Shown piece by piece: positions 17,019-24,647 of a stretch of DNA of 64,000 nt. The notes below the pieces were generated by a model. That model did no database searches and was not told where the DNA came from. It saw only the letters and a program-made list of their open reading frames with translations. The position numbers were made by a program, and so were the translations under genes. The stretch spans positions 62,001 through 126,000 of the forward strand of contig DKQS01000011.1 in the NCBI GenBank assembly GCA_002471825.1. Direction: 5' to 3'. Source of the DNA: Flavobacteriaceae bacterium UBA7302. Its GTDB lineage: Bacteria > Bacteroidota > Bacteroidia > Flavobacteriales > Flavobacteriaceae. Position 1 is the first letter of the stretch; each line of letters begins with the position of its first letter.

Positions 17019-18119
17019 ATGATTGAATCTGTTTATTTCTACGTATTTGTAGCGCTTACAGTTATTCAATCCGCCTATCTTATTTTTTTTAGTTCACTGC
17101 TGTTTAAGAGAAAATCCAAAGAGGAAGCAAACAACCATATGCGGCCCTTGTCCGTAATTGTGTACGCCAAGAACAATTGGCAAGCATTATCCAAAACTTT
17201 AGCGGATCTCTTTCAGCAGAAGCGTCCCAAATTTGAAGTCATTGTTGTTGATAATGATAGTATTGACGACACCTTGGAAGAACTTGAGAAATTACAATCC
17301 CGAGAGCCCCGATTAAAGGTGGTTGACGTGAAAAATAATGAAGCCTTTTGGGCCAATAAAAAATATGCCCTGACCCTTGGGATTAAATCGGCGTCCTATG
17401 AATACATCGTATTCACCCAACCGAACATCCATATCCAGTCTGAAAACTGGCTTCAATCTTTATCCAGTCACTTTTCCGAAGAGAAAACCTTGATTATTGG
17501 ACTTTCAAATCCGAAACCTAGTAATTCTCTTGGTTCATTCTTTACTCAGTTCGAGAACTTTGTATTGAGCCTTTTCAGCCTGAACTTTGGAAAACTTGGA
17601 AAGTCCTTCTTTGCTTGGGATTCGAATTTTGCCTTTAAAAAATCGGAGTTCTTTCGAGTAAAGGGTTTTATTTTTCATCTCAGAAATAAATTGAGTGTTA
17701 GCTCCCTTTTTCTAAAAGATGCTCAACGTAAAAACAACATTGCCATCGCATGGGAAGAAGATAGTTTCATGACCGAATTACCTTCCGATAACCCTGCCAA
17801 CTGGAGCACAAGAAACGGAGAGAAATTGGGGGTACTTCATAGATCCTCATTCGACGTAAAATTTTGGTTCTATCTATTTTACCTCACTCGATTAAGCTTT
17901 TATGGTTTAGGAATCTATTTGTTGTTTACCAAAGACCTACTGCCAACGAGTATCATCTTTGCAGTCTTCATTGTATTATCCATGGTAGTATCATTTTTTA
18001 TTTTAAAACCTTCAAAACAACTACGACTTTTATTCCTTTACCCCTTCCTTGACCTCTTTCATCTGCTATCACAAATTGTCTTTTTTATTGTATATTTCGT
18101 TATCAAAAAGAAAGATTGA
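17019..18119 (+). CDS. Membrane-bound family 2 glycosyltransferase
   Basis: A 366-residue protein. An N-terminal helix (residues 5-29) is followed by a GT2 GT-A domain with SVIVYAKNNW and VIVVDNDSIDDTLEELE (Asp of the nucleotide site), and three C-terminal helices (about residues 280-360). The usual DxD is degenerate (TQPNIHI in its place), so metal binding may be altered. The last codons overlap the start of the sigma-factor gene (TTGA), indicating translational coupling. Sugar and acceptor are unknown; a cell-envelope role is likely. Confidence 0.82.
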   Translation: MIESVYFYVFVALTVIQSAYLIFFSSLLFKRKSKEEANNHMRPLSVIVYAKNNWQALSKTLADLFQQKRPKFEVIVVDNDSIDDTLEELEKLQSREPRLKVVDVKNNEAFWANKKYALTLGIKSASYEYIVFTQPNIHIQSENWLQSLSSHFSEEKTLIIGLSNPKPSNSLGSFFTQFENFVLSLFSLNFGKLGKSFFAWDSNFAFKKSEFFRVKGFIFHLRNKLSVSSLFLKDAQRKNNIAIAWEEDSFMTELPSDNPANWSTRNGEKLGVLHRSSFDVKFWFYLFYLTRLSFYGLGIYLLFTKDLLPTSIIFAVFIVLSMVVSFFILKPSKQLRLLFLYPFLDLFHLLSQIVFFIVYFVIKKKD

Positions 18120-18679
18120 GCACATCTAACAGTCAATTAACCGAACAAATTAACAAGGCCAAAAAAGGGAGCCAATCGGCCTTTAATTTTCTTTTAAACT
18201 TTTACTGGTCGGACATTTACAATTTCTTACTAAAAAGGACATCGAATGAAAATGAAGCTGAGGACATCACCATTCAAACCTTTTCCAAAGGGTTTGATAA
18301 GATTGATTTATTTGATGATCAATACGCTTTTAAAACTTGGTTAACGACCATTGCAAAGAACCTCCATTTAGATATGGTTCGAAAGCGAAAAAATTCGAAA
18401 TCAATTGATACTACTTACGAGAATGACAACCGAATGCATCAGGTCATCGATGAAAATCCTTCTCCAGAAGACAAGCTCATTCAAGAGCAAAATCTTGCGA
18501 AATTACTACGAGATATCAAACAACTAAAACCGAAATATCAAGAAGTTATACAGCTGCGCTTTTTCCAAGAAATGAGTTATAAGGAAATTGCGAGTCAATT
18601 GGACGAACCCATCAGTAATGTGAAGGTGAAACTACTTCGAGCCAAAAAGCTCTTGGCCGAAATCATAATCGAATCTTAA
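18116..18679 (+). CDS. ECF-type RNA polymerase sigma factor (sigma-70 family)
   Basis: A 187-residue sigma factor. Region 2 is seen in SDIYNFLLKRTSNENEAEDI and the -10-recognition helix FKTWLTTIAKNLHLDMVRKR. Region 4 is seen in LKPKYQEVIQLRFFQEMSYK and the HTH EIASQLDEPISNVKVKLLRA. It has no C-terminal extension. The start is TTG 18116, overlapping the upstream stop by four bases; the Nramp-like gene starts directly after the stop. No FecR-type or zinc-finger anti-sigma gene adjoins it, and no TonB/SusCD gene follows, so it is not an obvious iron-starvation or polysaccharide sigma. Confidence 0.9.
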   Translation: MSTSNSQLTEQINKAKKGSQSAFNFLLNFYWSDIYNFLLKRTSNENEAEDITIQTFSKGFDKIDLFDDQYAFKTWLTTIAKNLHLDMVRKRKNSKSIDTTYENDNRMHQVIDENPSPEDKLIQEQNLAKLLRDIKQLKPKYQEVIQLRFFQEMSYKEIASQLDEPISNVKVKLLRAKKLLAEIIIES

Positions 18680-19903
18680 ATGAAAAAATCAATACTTCAA
18701 TCCTTAGGACCTGGATTGCTATTTGCGGGTGCAGCAATTGGAGTATCGCATTTGGTACAGTCGACAAAGGCGGGTGCTGAATTCGGATTCGGACTTATTT
18801 GGGCTTTGGTATTGGCGCATTTGTGCAAGTATCCCTTTTTTCAATTCGGCCCTCGCTACTCAGCAGCAACGGGAGAAACACTTTTAGAAGGGTATCGAAA
18901 ATTGGGAAAAGGAGTTCTAGTCGCGTATTTCTTGATCAATTTTGCGACCATGTTTACCATTCAGGCCGCAGTCACCATTGTAACCGCCAGTCTTGCGGTT
19001 GAAGTATTTGGTCTTACCAACGATTTGAGTACCTGGTCCCTTGTTTTGTTAAGCATTAGTATCATTATTCTCATAATTGGTCGCTACAAGCTTTTGGACA
19101 ATTTGATGAAATACATCATCATCACCCTAACCATTAGTACCGTAATTGCCGTGTTTGTGGCTTTCAATAAATCGACCGAAGGCTTTGATGTACAGCAAAT
19201 CATTCCATCTGGGACCATAGAAATCACATTTTTGATTGCCTTTTTAGGGTGGATGCCAGCACCTTTGGATGTCTCCATTTGGCATTCCATTTGGTCTATT
19301 GAAAAAGACAAAACCACACTATTCAAAACCAATGTGGATGACGCCTTGTTCGACTTCAACATTGGTTATTTAGGAACCTTATTTGTAGGAATTTGTTTTG
19401 TGTTGTTGGGCGCTTTGGTAATGTATGGATCGGGAGAAATATTCTCTGACAAGGGTGTTGTATTTGCCAATCAGTTGATTCGATTGTACACAGAGAATCT
19501 CGGTAGCTTCTCGACCATTTTTATTGCTGTTGCAGCCTTTACCACCATGTTTAGCACCACAATTACTTCCTTAGATGCTTCACCGAGGGCCATGGCCATT
19601 TCTTCGCGTTTATTATTCAATAAAACCTGGAAACGCGGCTATTGGTTTTGGATCCTATTCCTAGGTATTGGAACTTATATTATTTTAAATTATCTCTCTG
19701 AAAGCATGGGAGTTATGGTCAAAGTTGCGACAGTAATTTCATTCCTAACCACACCGTTTTTTGCCATTTTAAATTACAAATTAATTACGAGTAAGCATGT
19801 ACCCGAAGAATTCAGGCCCGATACGACACTTCGTATTGCCAGTCTCGTAAGTATTGTGATTCTCATTGGTTTTAGCGGTTGGTTTTTATTCTCTATGTTG
19901 TAA
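18680..19903 (+). CDS. Nramp-like transporter lacking canonical metal-site motifs
   Basis: A 407-residue polytopic protein of the Nramp (MntH) fold with about 11 helices. The start GPGLLFAGAAIG and KAGAEFGF align with Nramp TM1, but the metal-binding DPGN is replaced by GVSH (residues 21-24). In TM6 the MPHN-type motif reads WMPAPLDVS: Met is kept and His is lost. Transport of Mn2+ or Fe2+ by the usual mechanism is therefore doubtful; it may carry another ion or act differently. It is translationally adjacent to the ECF sigma gene (stop 18679, ATG 18680). Confidence 0.85.
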   Translation: MKKSILQSLGPGLLFAGAAIGVSHLVQSTKAGAEFGFGLIWALVLAHLCKYPFFQFGPRYSAATGETLLEGYRKLGKGVLVAYFLINFATMFTIQAAVTIVTASLAVEVFGLTNDLSTWSLVLLSISIIILIIGRYKLLDNLMKYIIITLTISTVIAVFVAFNKSTEGFDVQQIIPSGTIEITFLIAFLGWMPAPLDVSIWHSIWSIEKDKTTLFKTNVDDALFDFNIGYLGTLFVGICFVLLGALVMYGSGEIFSDKGVVFANQLIRLYTENLGSFSTIFIAVAAFTTMFSTTITSLDASPRAMAISSRLLFNKTWKRGYWFWILFLGIGTYIILNYLSESMGVMVKVATVISFLTTPFFAILNYKLITSKHVPEEFRPDTTLRIASLVSIVILIGFSGWFLFSML

Positions 19904-19960
19904 ATTATAAACACCTAACTGATGTCTTTTTTAACTGGTAAAAGATTACCGATTTCTTTG

Positions 19961-19968
19961 TAAATTTG
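19961..19968 (+). promoter_or_regulatory. -7 element for lipA
   Basis: TAAATTTG matches TAnnTTTG, 19 bases before the lipA ATG at 19988, in the 84-base gap after the transporter gene. No TTG is seen at the -33 distance. Confidence 0.4.
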
Positions 19969-19987
19969 CATTTGAAAAATTGAATAG

Positions 19988-20857
19988 ATGACGACGGAAA
20001 CGGCAATTGCACCAGAAAGAATTAAAAAACCAAAATGGCTACGCGTAAAATTACCAGTTGGTAAGAAATACACGGAGTTACGCGGATTGGTAGACAAGTA
20101 CAAACTGAACACAATTTGTACAAGTGGTAGTTGTCCGAACATGGGAGAATGTTGGGGCGAAGGAACTGCTACCTTCATGATTTTGGGGAACATTTGTACC
20201 CGATCTTGCGGATTTTGTGGTGTAAAGACAGGACGTCCAGAAACTGTCGAATGGGATGAACCAGAGAAAGTAGCTCGTTCTATCAAAATTATGGGCATCA
20301 AGCATGCGGTGATTACTTCGGTAGACCGTGACGACTTGAAAGACGGAGGATCCATCATTTGGGCTGAAACTGTTGAAGCCATCCGAAGAGCAAATCCGAA
20401 TACCACACTTGAAACCTTAATCCCTGATTTCCAAGGAAAAACAGCACTGATTGATCGAATTATTGAAGTGCATCCTGAAGTGGTTTCTCACAACATGGAA
20501 ACGGTAAGAAGGTTGACCAGAGAAGTTCGAATTCAAGCAAAATACGATAGAAGTTTGGGTGTTTTAAAATACCTAAAGGAAAACGGAATGCGTACCAAGT
20601 CTGGTCTTATGTTAGGTTTGGGAGAAACCGAGGAAGAAGTTATTGAAACCATGAAGGACCTTAGAGGTGTTGGACTGGATGTCATCACGATCGGACAGTA
20701 CTTACAACCTACTAAAAACCATTTACCGGTAAAGGAATTCATCACGCCGGCTCAGTTTAAGAAATACGAAGAAATCGGATTGGAAATGGGCTTTATGTAT
20801 GTAGAGAGCGGTTCCTTGGTTCGTTCTTCCTACAAAGCGCACAAACACGCGAGCTAG
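19988..20857 (+). CDS. lipA: Lipoyl synthase
   Basis: A 289-residue radical-SAM enzyme that inserts two sulfurs into protein-bound octanoyl chains to make lipoyl cofactors. Both clusters are seen: the auxiliary 4Fe-4S CTSGSCPNMGEC (Cys44, 49, 55) and the radical-SAM CTRSCGFC (Cys70, 74, 77). The C-terminal Ser ligand region SGSLVRSSYKA is intact. The gene has its own putative promoter and is followed by a terminator. The product serves the 2-oxoacid dehydrogenase complexes whose E3 (lpd) is encoded at 30.5 kb. Confidence 0.97.
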   Translation: MTTETAIAPERIKKPKWLRVKLPVGKKYTELRGLVDKYKLNTICTSGSCPNMGECWGEGTATFMILGNICTRSCGFCGVKTGRPETVEWDEPEKVARSIKIMGIKHAVITSVDRDDLKDGGSIIWAETVEAIRRANPNTTLETLIPDFQGKTALIDRIIEVHPEVVSHNMETVRRLTREVRIQAKYDRSLGVLKYLKENGMRTKSGLMLGLGETEEEVIETMKDLRGVGLDVITIGQYLQPTKNHLPVKEFITPAQFKKYEEIGLEMGFMYVESGSLVRSSYKAHKHAS

Positions 20858-20975
20858 TTAAAGTTTTGTGAATAAAAATACCAATTCAAATTTGGCACAA
20901 GTATTGAAGTTAGGTGGGTAATTACCATTTAATTGTTTTCATTGTGTAATTAATTTGAATTATTTGATTAAAAGT

Positions 20976-21004
20976 AAGCCACCTATCAAGGTGGTTTTCT
21001 TTTT
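20976..21004 (+). terminator. Rho-independent terminator after lipA
   Basis: The stem is 20976-20984 with 20989-20997 (core CCACCT/AGGTGG, one G-T pair). The loop is ATCA, followed by a T-rich run through 21005. Confidence 0.75.
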
Positions 21005-21012
21005 TATATTTG
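21005..21012 (+). promoter_or_regulatory. -7 element touching the start of the 162-residue gene
   Basis: TATATTTG matches TAnnTTTG. Only four bases separate it from the ATG at 21017, so transcription would begin at or next to the start codon and give a leaderless or nearly leaderless mRNA. It overlaps the end of the lipA terminator T-run. Confidence 0.45.
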
Positions 21013-21016
21013 ACAC

Positions 21017-21505
21017 ATGAAGAAAACGTTCACCTTCCTCCTATTTTTAATATCATGCAACCTAGTCGGACAAGGACTCTTTGTACCTGCGGAAGTTGCT
21101 TCAGACGACTTAAAAGCTGCTTTTATTAAAAGTAATTACAAAATGAATATCATTCATTCCTACCTTATTGCGAACTACAGGGTAGCCTCCGGGAATCCAA
21201 TGACAAAAAAGTTGGGTAAAGAGAAATGCAAGTATCGAAGGCAGTTCAAGCCAAACATCGTGTATAAGATGAATGATTGCGAGGAAGGAAAAGGCAGCTT
21301 TGAAACAGTTATTTTCCCGAAAGCGGCAATGAACAATTTAAAAAAATGGGTAGAACAAATTTATCGGACGCAACCCATGGAAATTAAAAATATTTGGTAT
21401 CCAGGTACCACGGAATACGGACCGGAACCCAGACAAGAAGGTTGCTACTATAAAATCCTTCAAGAAGAAGACCGAAGTGTTATTGAAATTTGGTGTGGTT
21501 CCTAA
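21017..21505 (+). CDS. Secreted protein of unknown function
   Basis: A 162-residue protein with a signal peptide (MKKTFTFLLFLISCNLVGQG). The mature part contains about four Cys (positions in KEKCKYRR, NDCEEGKG, EGCYYKI and IEIWCGS), suggesting two disulfides, and many Tyr/Trp and Lys. I do not recognise the family. It is flanked by the lipA terminator and converges on the cystathionine beta-synthase gene with a 3-base gap. Confidence 0.75.
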   Translation: MKKTFTFLLFLISCNLVGQGLFVPAEVASDDLKAAFIKSNYKMNIIHSYLIANYRVASGNPMTKKLGKEKCKYRRQFKPNIVYKMNDCEEGKGSFETVIFPKAAMNNLKKWVEQIYRTQPMEIKNIWYPGTTEYGPEPRQEGCYYKILQEEDRSVIEIWCGS

Positions 21506-21508
21506 AAT

Positions 21509-22867
21509 CTAGATGGCACTAATAATATCATACTTGGTGATGATATGGTGCTTACCTTCCCCAAGATCTACCAAGACTGCCTGGTTTTCCTTGGTAATCA
21601 AACGCGAAACCTTGTCAATGGAAGCCTCTTTCGTTACAACAGGATAGGCCGCTCCCATGATATCTTTGATTGGTTTTTCAGCTATTGCCTTGTCTTCAAT
21701 AAAGTAAGATAGTAACACAGACTCATCAATTGATCCCACAAAACCATTGATATCTTCAACGGGAATCTGAGAGATTTTGTATTTGCGCATGCGTTCAATG
21801 GCATGTGAAACTAGCTCCTCTGTCTTTACCGTTACTAAATGTTTGTTGGAATGGTTCGATACCAAATCTTCTGCTGTGGTTACCTCATCATCTAGAAATC
21901 CTCGATCGCGCATCCAATCGTCATTGTACATTTTTCCAACATAACGACTTCCGTGATCGTGCAAAAGAACTACAACAACATCGTCTTTGGTGAAGTGATC
22001 TTTTAACTGTAGCAATCCTTTCACGGCTGCTCCACAAGAGTTTCCAGCAAAAATACCTTCTTGCTTGGCTAATTTTCTAGTGTAAATTGCGGCATCTTTA
22101 TCGGTGACTTTGGTAAATCCGTCAATCACTGAAAAATCAACATTTTCGGGTAAAATATCTTCACCAATACCTTCGGTGATGTACGGATAGATTTCATTTT
22201 CATCAAAAATACCCGTCTCGTGATATTTTTTAAAAACCGATCCATAGGTATCAATACCCCAGATTTTAATATCTGGATTCTGTTCTTTTAAAAATTTGGC
22301 TGTTCCTGAGATTGTACCTCCAGTTCCAACTCCTACAACAAAGTGCGTGATTTTACCATCGGTTTGTTTCCAGATTTCTGGACCCGTTTGCTCATAATGA
22401 GCCGTGGCATTGCTCGGATTATCATATTGATTTACGTACCAGGAATTCGGAGTTTCTTCTCCCAATCGCTTCGATACTGAATAATAAGATCTCGGATCAT
22501 CTGGTTCTACCGCCGTCGGACAAACAATGACTTCTGCCCCTACCGCTTTTAGAATGTCTACCTTTTCTTTGGATTGCTTGTCATTGGTTACAAAAATACA
22601 TTTGTATCCCTTTACAATGGCAGCAAGGGCTAAGCCCATACCGGTATTCCCTGAAGTTCCTTCAATAATGGTACCTCCTGGTTTTAATCGGCCATCTGCC
22701 TCAGCATCTTCAACCATTTTTACAGCCATTCGGTCTTTTACCGAATTTCCAGGGTTGAAGGATTCGACTTTTGCCAATACCAAGGCATCTATTTCCTTAG
22801 TAATTGAGTTCAATTTTACCAAAGGTGTGTTCCCTATGGTTTCAAGAATATTGTTACAATAATCCAT
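21509..22867 (-). CDS. Cystathionine beta-synthase-type PLP enzyme with CBS domains
   Basis: A 452-residue protein: an N-terminal fold-type II PLP domain (ILETIGNTPLVKLN; Schiff-base Lys44 in NPGNSVKDRM; phosphate loop GTSGNTG and GTGGTISG) and two C-terminal CBS domains (from about residue 325). It lacks the heme-binding extension of animal CBS. It condenses serine or O-acetylserine with homocysteine or sulfide; the CBS pair may sense adenosyl ligands. The ATG at 22867 is chosen; a GTG six codons upstream overlaps the -7 element and would lie before the transcript start. Confidence 0.92.
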   Translation of the reverse strand: MDYCNNILETIGNTPLVKLNSITKEIDALVLAKVESFNPGNSVKDRMAVKMVEDAEADGRLKPGGTIIEGTSGNTGMGLALAAIVKGYKCIFVTNDKQSKEKVDILKAVGAEVIVCPTAVEPDDPRSYYSVSKRLGEETPNSWYVNQYDNPSNATAHYEQTGPEIWKQTDGKITHFVVGVGTGGTISGTAKFLKEQNPDIKIWGIDTYGSVFKKYHETGIFDENEIYPYITEGIGEDILPENVDFSVIDGFTKVTDKDAAIYTRKLAKQEGIFAGNSCGAAVKGLLQLKDHFTKDDVVVVLLHDHGSRYVGKMYNDDWMRDRGFLDDEVTTAEDLVSNHSNKHLVTVKTEELVSHAIERMRKYKISQIPVEDINGFVGSIDESVLLSYFIEDKAIAEKPIKDIMGAAYPVVTKEASIDKVSRLITKENQAVLVDLGEGKHHIITKYDIISAI

Positions 22868-22884
22868 AAGCTCTTTTGATGGCA

Positions 22885-22892
22885 CAAAGATA
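22885..22892 (-). promoter_or_regulatory. -7 element for the cystathionine beta-synthase-type gene
   Basis: TATCTTTG on the minus strand, 17 bases before the ATG at 22867. It overlaps the alternative GTG start and so argues against that start. Confidence 0.45.
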
Positions 22893-22939
22893 CTTTAATA
22901 ATTCATTTTGGAATTATGGAATGGAAAAGTATTTCTGCT

Positions 22940-23908
22940 CTAGGTCAGCCCAATCACCCACAAATAAAGTGGTAGTCCAAGTGTAATATTGAACGGGAAT
23001 GTAATCGCCAAAGCCATGGGAACATACAATCCTGGATTCGCTCTCGGTGCCGCCAATTTCATAGCTGCTGGTACCGCAATATAAGAGGCACTCGCGGCCA
23101 AAATAGACATCAACAAGCGATTACCTGGCTCTTCAATGAACAATCCGCTTATTACAGCAACCGTACATCCATTTATGATTGGGATGATTAAAGAAAAAGA
23201 AAGTGTGAACCACCCCTTCTTCACCAAAGCCTTTACTTCTCTACCACTAGTGATTCCCATATCTAGTAGGAATACCGCTAAGAATCCTTTAAAAATGTCG
23301 GTAGTAAAAGGTTTAATCCCTTCAGCTTGTGCGTCGTTGGCAAGGTAGCCAATTAGCAAACTTCCTAGAATCAGTAGTACACTTCCGTTGGTTAACGAAT
23401 GGTGAATGATGTGTTTGAAATTGGTCTTTTTCTTTTTACCATTTTTCTTGTTGTAAATGGAAATCAGAAGTACACCAATAATAATAGATGGTGCTTCCAT
23501 CAATGCCATCACCGCTACCATGTGTCCGCCAAAAGGAATGTTAGATAATTCCAAGAAAGAAATAGTAGTTACAAAAGTTACCGCACTTACTGATCCGTAA
23601 GCCGCTGCAATTGCTCCAGAATTTTCAACACTGAGTCGCATTCGAAGAATGTAATAACAATATACCGGGACCATTAATGCCAAGAATACTCCGAAGAATA
23701 AGGACCAAATGATTTCATCCGTAATGGCACTATGGGAAAGCTCTTGCCCCCCTTTAAATCCGATGGATAATAGTAGGTATAAGGAAATAAACTTGGACGA
23801 ATTCGGCGGTATCTCAAGGTCACTTTTTACATTGACAGCAATTAGGCCTAGAAAGAAAAATAATAGAGCGGGATTTGTTAAATTGTCGATTAAGTAATGT
23901 AAATCCAT
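22940..23908 (-). CDS. sbtA: SbtA-family sodium-dependent bicarbonate transporter
   Basis: A 322-residue membrane protein with about ten helices in two inverted halves. It shows SbtA-type segments FKGGQELSHS, YGSVSAVTFVTTISFLE, MEAPSIIIGVLLISIYNKK and, in the second half, LDMGITSGREVKALVKKGW and SASYIAVPAAMKLAAPRANP. Cyanobacterial SbtA imports HCO3- with Na+. The ATG at 23908 is used. It lies downstream of two small genes on the same strand and a divergent LysR gene, an arrangement that suggests CO2- or metabolite-responsive control. It may feed PEP/pyruvate carboxylation together with the alpha-carbonic anhydrase at 3.1 kb. Confidence 0.88.
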   Translation of the reverse strand: MDLHYLIDNLTNPALLFFFLGLIAVNVKSDLEIPPNSSKFISLYLLLSIGFKGGQELSHSAITDEIIWSLFFGVFLALMVPVYCYYILRMRLSVENSGAIAAAYGSVSAVTFVTTISFLELSNIPFGGHMVAVMALMEAPSIIIGVLLISIYNKKNGKKKKTNFKHIIHHSLTNGSVLLILGSLLIGYLANDAQAEGIKPFTTDIFKGFLAVFLLDMGITSGREVKALVKKGWFTLSFSLIIPIINGCTVAVISGLFIEEPGNRLLMSILAASASYIAVPAAMKLAAPRANPGLYVPMALAITFPFNITLGLPLYLWVIGLT

Positions 23909-23943
23909 GATAAAAATTTGACACAAAAAAAGCAGGCGATTTA

Positions 23944-23951
23944 CAAATCTA
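23944..23951 (-). promoter_or_regulatory. Possible -7 element for sbtA
   Basis: TAGATTTG on the minus strand matches TAnnTTTG, 36 bases before the sbtA ATG, in the 79-base gap after the 107-residue gene. It may allow sbtA transcription independent of the small upstream genes. Confidence 0.35.
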
Positions 23952-23987
23952 AATTCGTACTTCCCTACTTATATGTGAGATATTTTC

Positions 23988-24311
23988 CTATTCTACAGTG
24001 ATGTGAATCGTGCTTGAAATATTGATGTTATATCCTTCTGATTCAATGGCTTTCAAAAACTCTTTGGTTTTGTTCTTGTCAGAAATCAATTCGAGAATTC
24101 GCGAATTATCAAACATACATTCATCATTGATGTTTCCTTCTGTTTTTGCCAATCGTTGAAGCTTGTGGAAATTAATCTTAACGTCCATGACGTCATTGAG
24201 AATGTTCAAAGCTTCCCTTTTGTTAAATCTTCCTTCAATCAATTTAACTTCTGCTGTTAAATTCTTTGATTCGTTAGCCGTGTTTTCTTTTTTAGATACT
24301 GTGTTATTCAT
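23988..24311 (-). CDS. Small soluble protein next to sbtA, unknown function
   Basis: A 107-residue protein with no signal or membrane helix. After a polar N-terminus (residues 1-20) it has a predicted strand-helix pattern: strand AEVKLIEGRF, a long helix with EALNILNDVM, the segment ECMFDNSRILELI, helix KTKEFLKAIESE, and a final strand INISSTIHITVE. I do not recognise the family. Its size and beta/alpha pattern are similar to the PII-like SbtB partners of SbtA, but no PII signature is visible. The start overlaps the end of the upstream gene by 8 bases, so the two are translationally coupled. Confidence 0.75.
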   Translation of the reverse strand: MNNTVSKKENTANESKNLTAEVKLIEGRFNKREALNILNDVMDVKINFHKLQRLAKTEGNINDECMFDNSRILELISDKNKTKEFLKAIESEGYNINISSTIHITVE

Positions 24312-24564
24312 TGGATGGTGTGTTTTGTGATCTGATGCTACCTAAAGCTTTAATAAATGTTACTAATACAAGAACTGAAGTTCCGCCTATCAAGTGTGTA
24401 AAATATTCACTTCCAGTCATGTATGTATAAATAGTTAGACCTATTGAAAGAAGTAACAAAGCAATCAAAGCCACATCTCTAAACCCTAACTCACTAATTT
24501 TGATGTAGTTATCACTACTTTTCAAATTTTTTTCCTTTACATTTTCTAAAATAACTTGACGCAT
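24304..24564 (-). CDS. Small membrane protein in the sbtA cluster
   Basis: An 86-residue protein with a polar N-terminus (about 28 residues) and two transmembrane helices (about 30-49 and 55-75), then a polar tail SIRSQNTPSNE. No known family is recognised. The ATG at 24564 is preferred: an upstream ATG at 24591 sits inside a -7-like sequence (GATCTTTG on the minus strand). It is first in the presumed operon with the 107-residue gene and sbtA, divergent from the LysR gene. Confidence 0.7.
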   Translation of the reverse strand: MRQVILENVKEKNLKSSDNYIKISELGFRDVALIALLLLSIGLTIYTYMTGSEYFTHLIGGTSVLVLVTFIKALGSIRSQNTPSNE

Positions 24565-24647
24565 GTAATTAGTTTTTTTTGCAAAGATCATAGGTTTTAT
24601 CAATATATTTTTATTTATATTTATTATGTATTTTATTAATTATTTTT
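24565..24647. promoter_or_regulatory. Divergent control region between the sbtA cluster and the LysR gene
   Basis: An 83-base, extremely AT-rich intergenic segment separates two divergent starts. It contains a 7-of-8 match to the -7 consensus for the leftward operon (GATCTTTG, minus strand). Several T-N11-A spacings could be LysR sites, but the composition makes chance matches common. Divergent LysR regulators usually bind in such regions. Confidence 0.4.

Noticed and set aside
19084..20406. Minus-strand frames over the Nramp-like and lipA genes (92 and 163 codons)
   Set aside because: They run antisense to well-supported coding sequence and have no recognisable features.
24565..24647. Specific LysR T-N11-A operator in the divergent region
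   Set aside because: The segment is so AT-rich that many T-N11-A matches occur by chance; no single site stands out.
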